Shown one piece after another: positions 5,174 to 6,594 of a stretch of DNA of 6,594 nucleotides. The DNA comes from Sphingobacteriaceae bacterium (GTDB lineage: Bacteria; Bacteroidota; Bacteroidia; B-17B0; Aurantibacillaceae), in contig JAHEYE010000199.1 of the NCBI GenBank assembly GCA_023251695.1, positions 1-6,594 on the forward strand, in the 5' to 3' direction. Numbering within the stretch: the first letter of the stretch is position 1; each line of letters opens with the position of its first letter. Under the pieces are notes generated by a model. It had not been told where the DNA came from. It saw only the letters and a list, made by a program, of their open reading frames with translations, and searched no databases. The translations under genes were made by a program, and so were the position numbers.

Positions 5174-5689
5174 TTACCCCTTAACAAAAAGTGCTTTTAA
5201 TTCTGTAGCATCATCGGCTTTCATTCTTCCGCTTAATACTAAAGATAATTGTCGGCGGCGTAAGGCTCCCTCAAAACGTCTCTTTTCATCTTCGGTTTCC
5301 GGAATCAATTCAGGAACCGGTAATGGCGAACCATTTTGATCAACTGCCACAAACGTAAACATCGCTTCGTTACATTTCATCACGGCCCCTGTAACTTCAT
5401 CTTCAACCGAAACAACAATAAAAACTTCCATACTACTGTTAAAAGCACGACTCACTTTTGCCTCGAGGGTAACAATACTCCCCGCTTTTATTTGATGATC
5501 GAAAGAAATATTATTTACAGCTGCTGTTACTACAACGCGTTTACAATGACGGTGTGCTGAGATGGCCGTTGTTGTATCCATCCATTGCATTAATCGTCCG
5601 CCAAATAAACCGCCCACATGGTTGGTGTCGTTTGGTAAAACATGTTCAGTAGTTATGGTTAGCGATTCTTTTGCGAATTTTCCTTTCAT
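5174..5689 (-). CDS. Acyl-CoA thioesterase, hotdog fold (YciA/YkhA/ACOT7-like)
   Basis: This complete 171-residue single-hotdog-domain protein hydrolyses acyl-CoA to free acid and CoA by family analogy. The chain length it prefers cannot be read from the sequence. The diagnostic segment is HVLPNDTNHVGGLFGGRLMQ (16-35) followed by WMD (36-38), which includes the N-x-x-G-x-LFGG-x-LM-x-x-MD pattern that holds the active-site residues and the CoA-facing helix. FDHQIKAGSIVTLEAKV (64-80) and EAMFTFVAVDQNGSPLPVPEL (108-128) supply the following strands. The tail PETEDEKRRFEGALRRRQL (130-148) is typical of bacterial members. The N-terminus MKGKFAKES has no signal peptide, so the protein is cytoplasmic. 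The ATG at 5689-5687 is in a usual position for the family. It diverges from hemJ across 45 bases, and I see no good -7 box for it. It converges on the glycosyltransferase gene. Confidence 0.9.
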   Translation of the reverse strand: MKGKFAKESLTITTEHVLPNDTNHVGGLFGGRLMQWMDTTTAISAHRHCKRVVVTAAVNNISFDHQIKAGSIVTLEAKVSRAFNSSMEVFIVVSVEDEVTGAVMKCNEAMFTFVAVDQNGSPLPVPELIPETEDEKRRFEGALRRRQLSLVLSGRMKADDATELKALFVKG

Positions 5690-5718
5690 GGTTTGTTATT
5701 ATTTGATAGCTAAATTAC

Positions 5719-5726
5719 TACCTTTG
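5719..5726 (+). promoter_or_regulatory. Probable -7 box (TACCTTTG) of the hemJ-like gene
   Basis: TACCTTTG matches TAnnTTTG exactly and ends eight bases before the ATG at 5735, so the leader would be only a few bases long. The upstream TTG triplets at 5693-5695 and 5703-5705 are not at the optimal 19-bp spacing. This lies in the 45-bp divergent gap shared with the thioesterase gene. Confidence 0.5.
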
Positions 5727-5734
5727 TTTCAATT

Positions 5735-6349
5735 ATGGACTTCCTCTACGTAAAATCTTTACACATCATTTTTGTGGTTTGCTGGTTTGCAGCCTTGTTT
5801 TACATGGTGCGCTTATTTATCTATACCGCTGAAGCTCAAAAAAAAGAGGAGCCTGAGAAGTCTATCCTCACCAAACAATTCCTTATCATGCAAAAAAAGC
5901 TTTGGTACATTATCGGATGGCCGGGCCTGATAGGTACTTTTGTTTTTGGATGGTGGATGATCTGGCAAAATACAAGCTATTTGTATTTACCTTGGATGTG
6001 GCTGAAATTGATTTTGGTGGGCGCATTGTTTTTATACCATTTACAATGCCATTTTATTTTTAAGAAACAATCGGACGGTGTTTTTACATGGTCATCTTTT
6101 AAGCTCCGGATGTTTAACGAACTCGCAACAGTATTTTTAGTGGGAATCGTTTTTTTGGTGACCGTAAAATCGACCGGCAGTTTAGTTTGGGGATTATTAG
6201 GTTTAGTTGTGTTTGCCGCTCTTATGATGGCTTTTGTTACCATTTATAGAAACATGCGTGTGAAGAACGAAGGCGAAGGGACTGAGGGAAAGAAAGAGAC
6301 AGAAGGGACAGAAGGGACTAAAGGGACAGAAGAGAAAAAAGGGATTTAA
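5735..6349 (+). CDS. hemJ: HemJ-like protoporphyrinogen IX oxidase (UPF0093/CopD family membrane protein) with a repeat-encoded C-terminal tail
   Basis: This 204-residue inner-membrane protein has about five hydrophobic segments, near 4-30, 57-77, 84-108, 128-145 and 149-171. The start MDFLYVKSLHIIFVVCWFAA carries His10 in the K-x-L-H pattern. LFYMVRLFIY (21-30), WMWLKL (87-92, with Lys91), YH (101-102) and FNELATVFL (127-135) are the family landmarks. HemJ oxidises protoporphyrinogen IX to protoporphyrin IX in haem synthesis, using bound haem. Some relatives are annotated only as CopD-family proteins, so the exact reaction is likely rather than certain. Homologues usually end soon after the last hydrophobic segment. 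Here residues 179-204 form a hydrophilic Glu/Lys/Gly/Thr tail (EGT, EGT, KGT and so on) encoded by 9-bp repeats, probably exposed to an aqueous side. The stop TAA (6347-6349) overlaps a degraded copy of the outer-arm repeat seen near 900. It diverges from the thioesterase gene. Confidence 0.82.
   Translation: MDFLYVKSLHIIFVVCWFAALFYMVRLFIYTAEAQKKEEPEKSILTKQFLIMQKKLWYIIGWPGLIGTFVFGWWMIWQNTSYLYLPWMWLKLILVGALFLYHLQCHFIFKKQSDGVFTWSSFKLRMFNELATVFLVGIVFLVTVKSTGSLVWGLLGLVVFAALMMAFVTIYRNMRVKNEGEGTEGKKETEGTEGTKGTEEKKGI
6275..6337 (+). repeat. Seven degenerate 9-bp tandem units (GAAGGGACA) in frame in the hemJ tail
   Basis: The units are GAAGGGACT (6275), GAGGGAAAG (6284), AAAGAGACA (6293), GAAGGGACA (6302), GAAGGGACT (6311), AAAGGGACA (6320) and GAAGAGAAA (6329). 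They are in register with the reading frame, one unit to three residues (EGT and variants). The strand is almost purely purine, with only the C of ACA/ACT and scattered T breaking the run. The gene stops 12 bases after the last unit. Since 9 is a multiple of 3, unit gain or loss changes tail length without changing frame. Confidence 0.85.
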
Positions 6350-6372
6350 TGGTTCGTCTTACTCACCATGAC
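6349..6372 (+). repeat. Degraded fourth copy of the outer-arm repeat, overlapping the hemJ stop
   Basis: ATGGTTCG, then CTCACCATGAC after five altered bases, matches the right arm of the 769-908 element (885-908) at 20 of 24 positions. The first A is the last base of the hemJ TAA. It is followed by TTTATGTT, which resembles the TTACGTTT after the other copies. This suggests that the same repeat family sits at both ends of the window. Confidence 0.6.
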
Positions 6373-6418
6373 TTTATGTTACAAATAATTTTTGGATTTT
6401 AAACTACTGCATACTGGC
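6350..6418. other. Short gap between convergent hemJ and SPOR genes
   Basis: These 69 bases hold the rest of the degraded arm repeat, an AT-rich stretch (ACAAATAATTTTTGGATTTT) and a run of TACTGC words (6404-6425) that reaches over the stop codon of the SPOR gene. I see no clear hairpin terminator. Confidence 0.6.
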
Positions 6419-6594
6419 CTACTGCGTCATTACCCAAGCGTTTGGATACTTTGATTTAATACTTTGCAATAAAGTTACTGCGCTTTCTTTATCGTTAAAA
6501 CCACCGCAGCTTACCACATGTAATCCTTTAGCATTAATACCGCTGATGCCGGCCCATAAATTTTCTTCTGATAAGATGCGGATGAATTTTTTCG
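6419..6594 (-). CDS. SPOR-domain protein, C-terminal fragment; start outside window
   Basis: On the minus strand the frame is open from the window edge to a TAG stop at 6421-6419, giving 57 C-terminal residues (KKFIRILSEENLWAGI...NAWVMTQ) without an in-window start. The segment LHVVSCGGFNDKESAVTLLQ followed by SIKSKYPNAWVM has the SPOR-domain pattern: a beta strand ending in V-x-x-G-G-F, then a helix with spaced Leu, then the (Y)PNAW strand. SPOR domains bind denuded peptidoglycan glycan strands, so the whole protein is probably periplasmic or envelope-associated, but its N-terminal part is not visible. A Cys (VVSCGGF) occupies a position that is usually small or hydrophobic. It converges on hemJ with 69 bases between the stops. 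The last codon and stop (CAG TAG) lie in a GCAGTA repeat. Confidence 0.75.
   Translation of the reverse strand, partial: KKFIRILSEENLWAGISGINAKGLHVVSCGGFNDKESAVTLLQSIKSKYPNAWVMTQ

Noticed and set aside
5336..5753. Two plus-strand open frames opposite the thioesterase gene
   Set aside because: Both are shadows of the hotdog-domain gene. The second also runs across the divergent promoter gap and the hemJ start.
5977..6243. Minus-strand open frame opposite hemJ
   Set aside because: It is a shadow of the membrane-protein coding sequence without signal or domain pattern.

Overview
The window looks like chromosomal DNA from an AT-rich member of the Bacteroidota. The evidence is two secreted proteins with type IX secretion (T9SS) type A sorting domains, several TAnnTTTG promoter -7 boxes of the Bacteroidota type, a HemJ/CopD-family membrane protein, a SPOR-domain protein, and an intergenic repeat style that I recognise from this phylum. 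I cannot fix the order or genus.

Layout, left to right: the 3' part of engB (GTPase for ribosome assembly) is followed without a gap by a 111-residue protein of unknown function. A 388-bp repeat-rich gap (709-1096) follows. tatD is on the minus strand and diverges from a tandem pair of paralogous secreted proteins (1967-3016 and 3093-4112), which are separated by a strong intrinsic terminator. A family-9 glycosyltransferase (4134-5096, ADP-heptose:LPS heptosyltransferase-like) starts 21 bases after the second secreted protein. It converges on an acyl-CoA thioesterase (5174-5689, minus), which diverges from hemJ (5735-6349, plus). hemJ converges on the 3' end of a SPOR-domain gene (6419-6594, minus) that has no start codon inside the window.

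Most genes are unrelated housekeeping or envelope functions: ribosome assembly, DNA turnover, LPS or surface glycan synthesis, acyl-CoA hydrolysis and haem synthesis. I see no defence system, mobile element, CRISPR array, tRNA or rRNA, and no dedicated new gene system.

The unusual layer is repetitive. In 6.6 kb there are at least six families of short repeats or palindromes, nearly all at the 3' ends of genes or between convergent genes. In three or four places they appear to run into coding sequence. They encode residues 230-242 of the glycosyltransferase next to its donor-binding motif, the last residues and stop codon of that gene, a 24-residue tail on HemJ made of 9-bp repeats in frame, and possibly the stop region of the SPOR gene. 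A nested inverted repeat at 769-908 has a third arm copy at 941-961 and a degenerate one overlapping the hemJ stop codon 5.4 kb away. Repeats acting as donors of protein segments are the observation most worth following.
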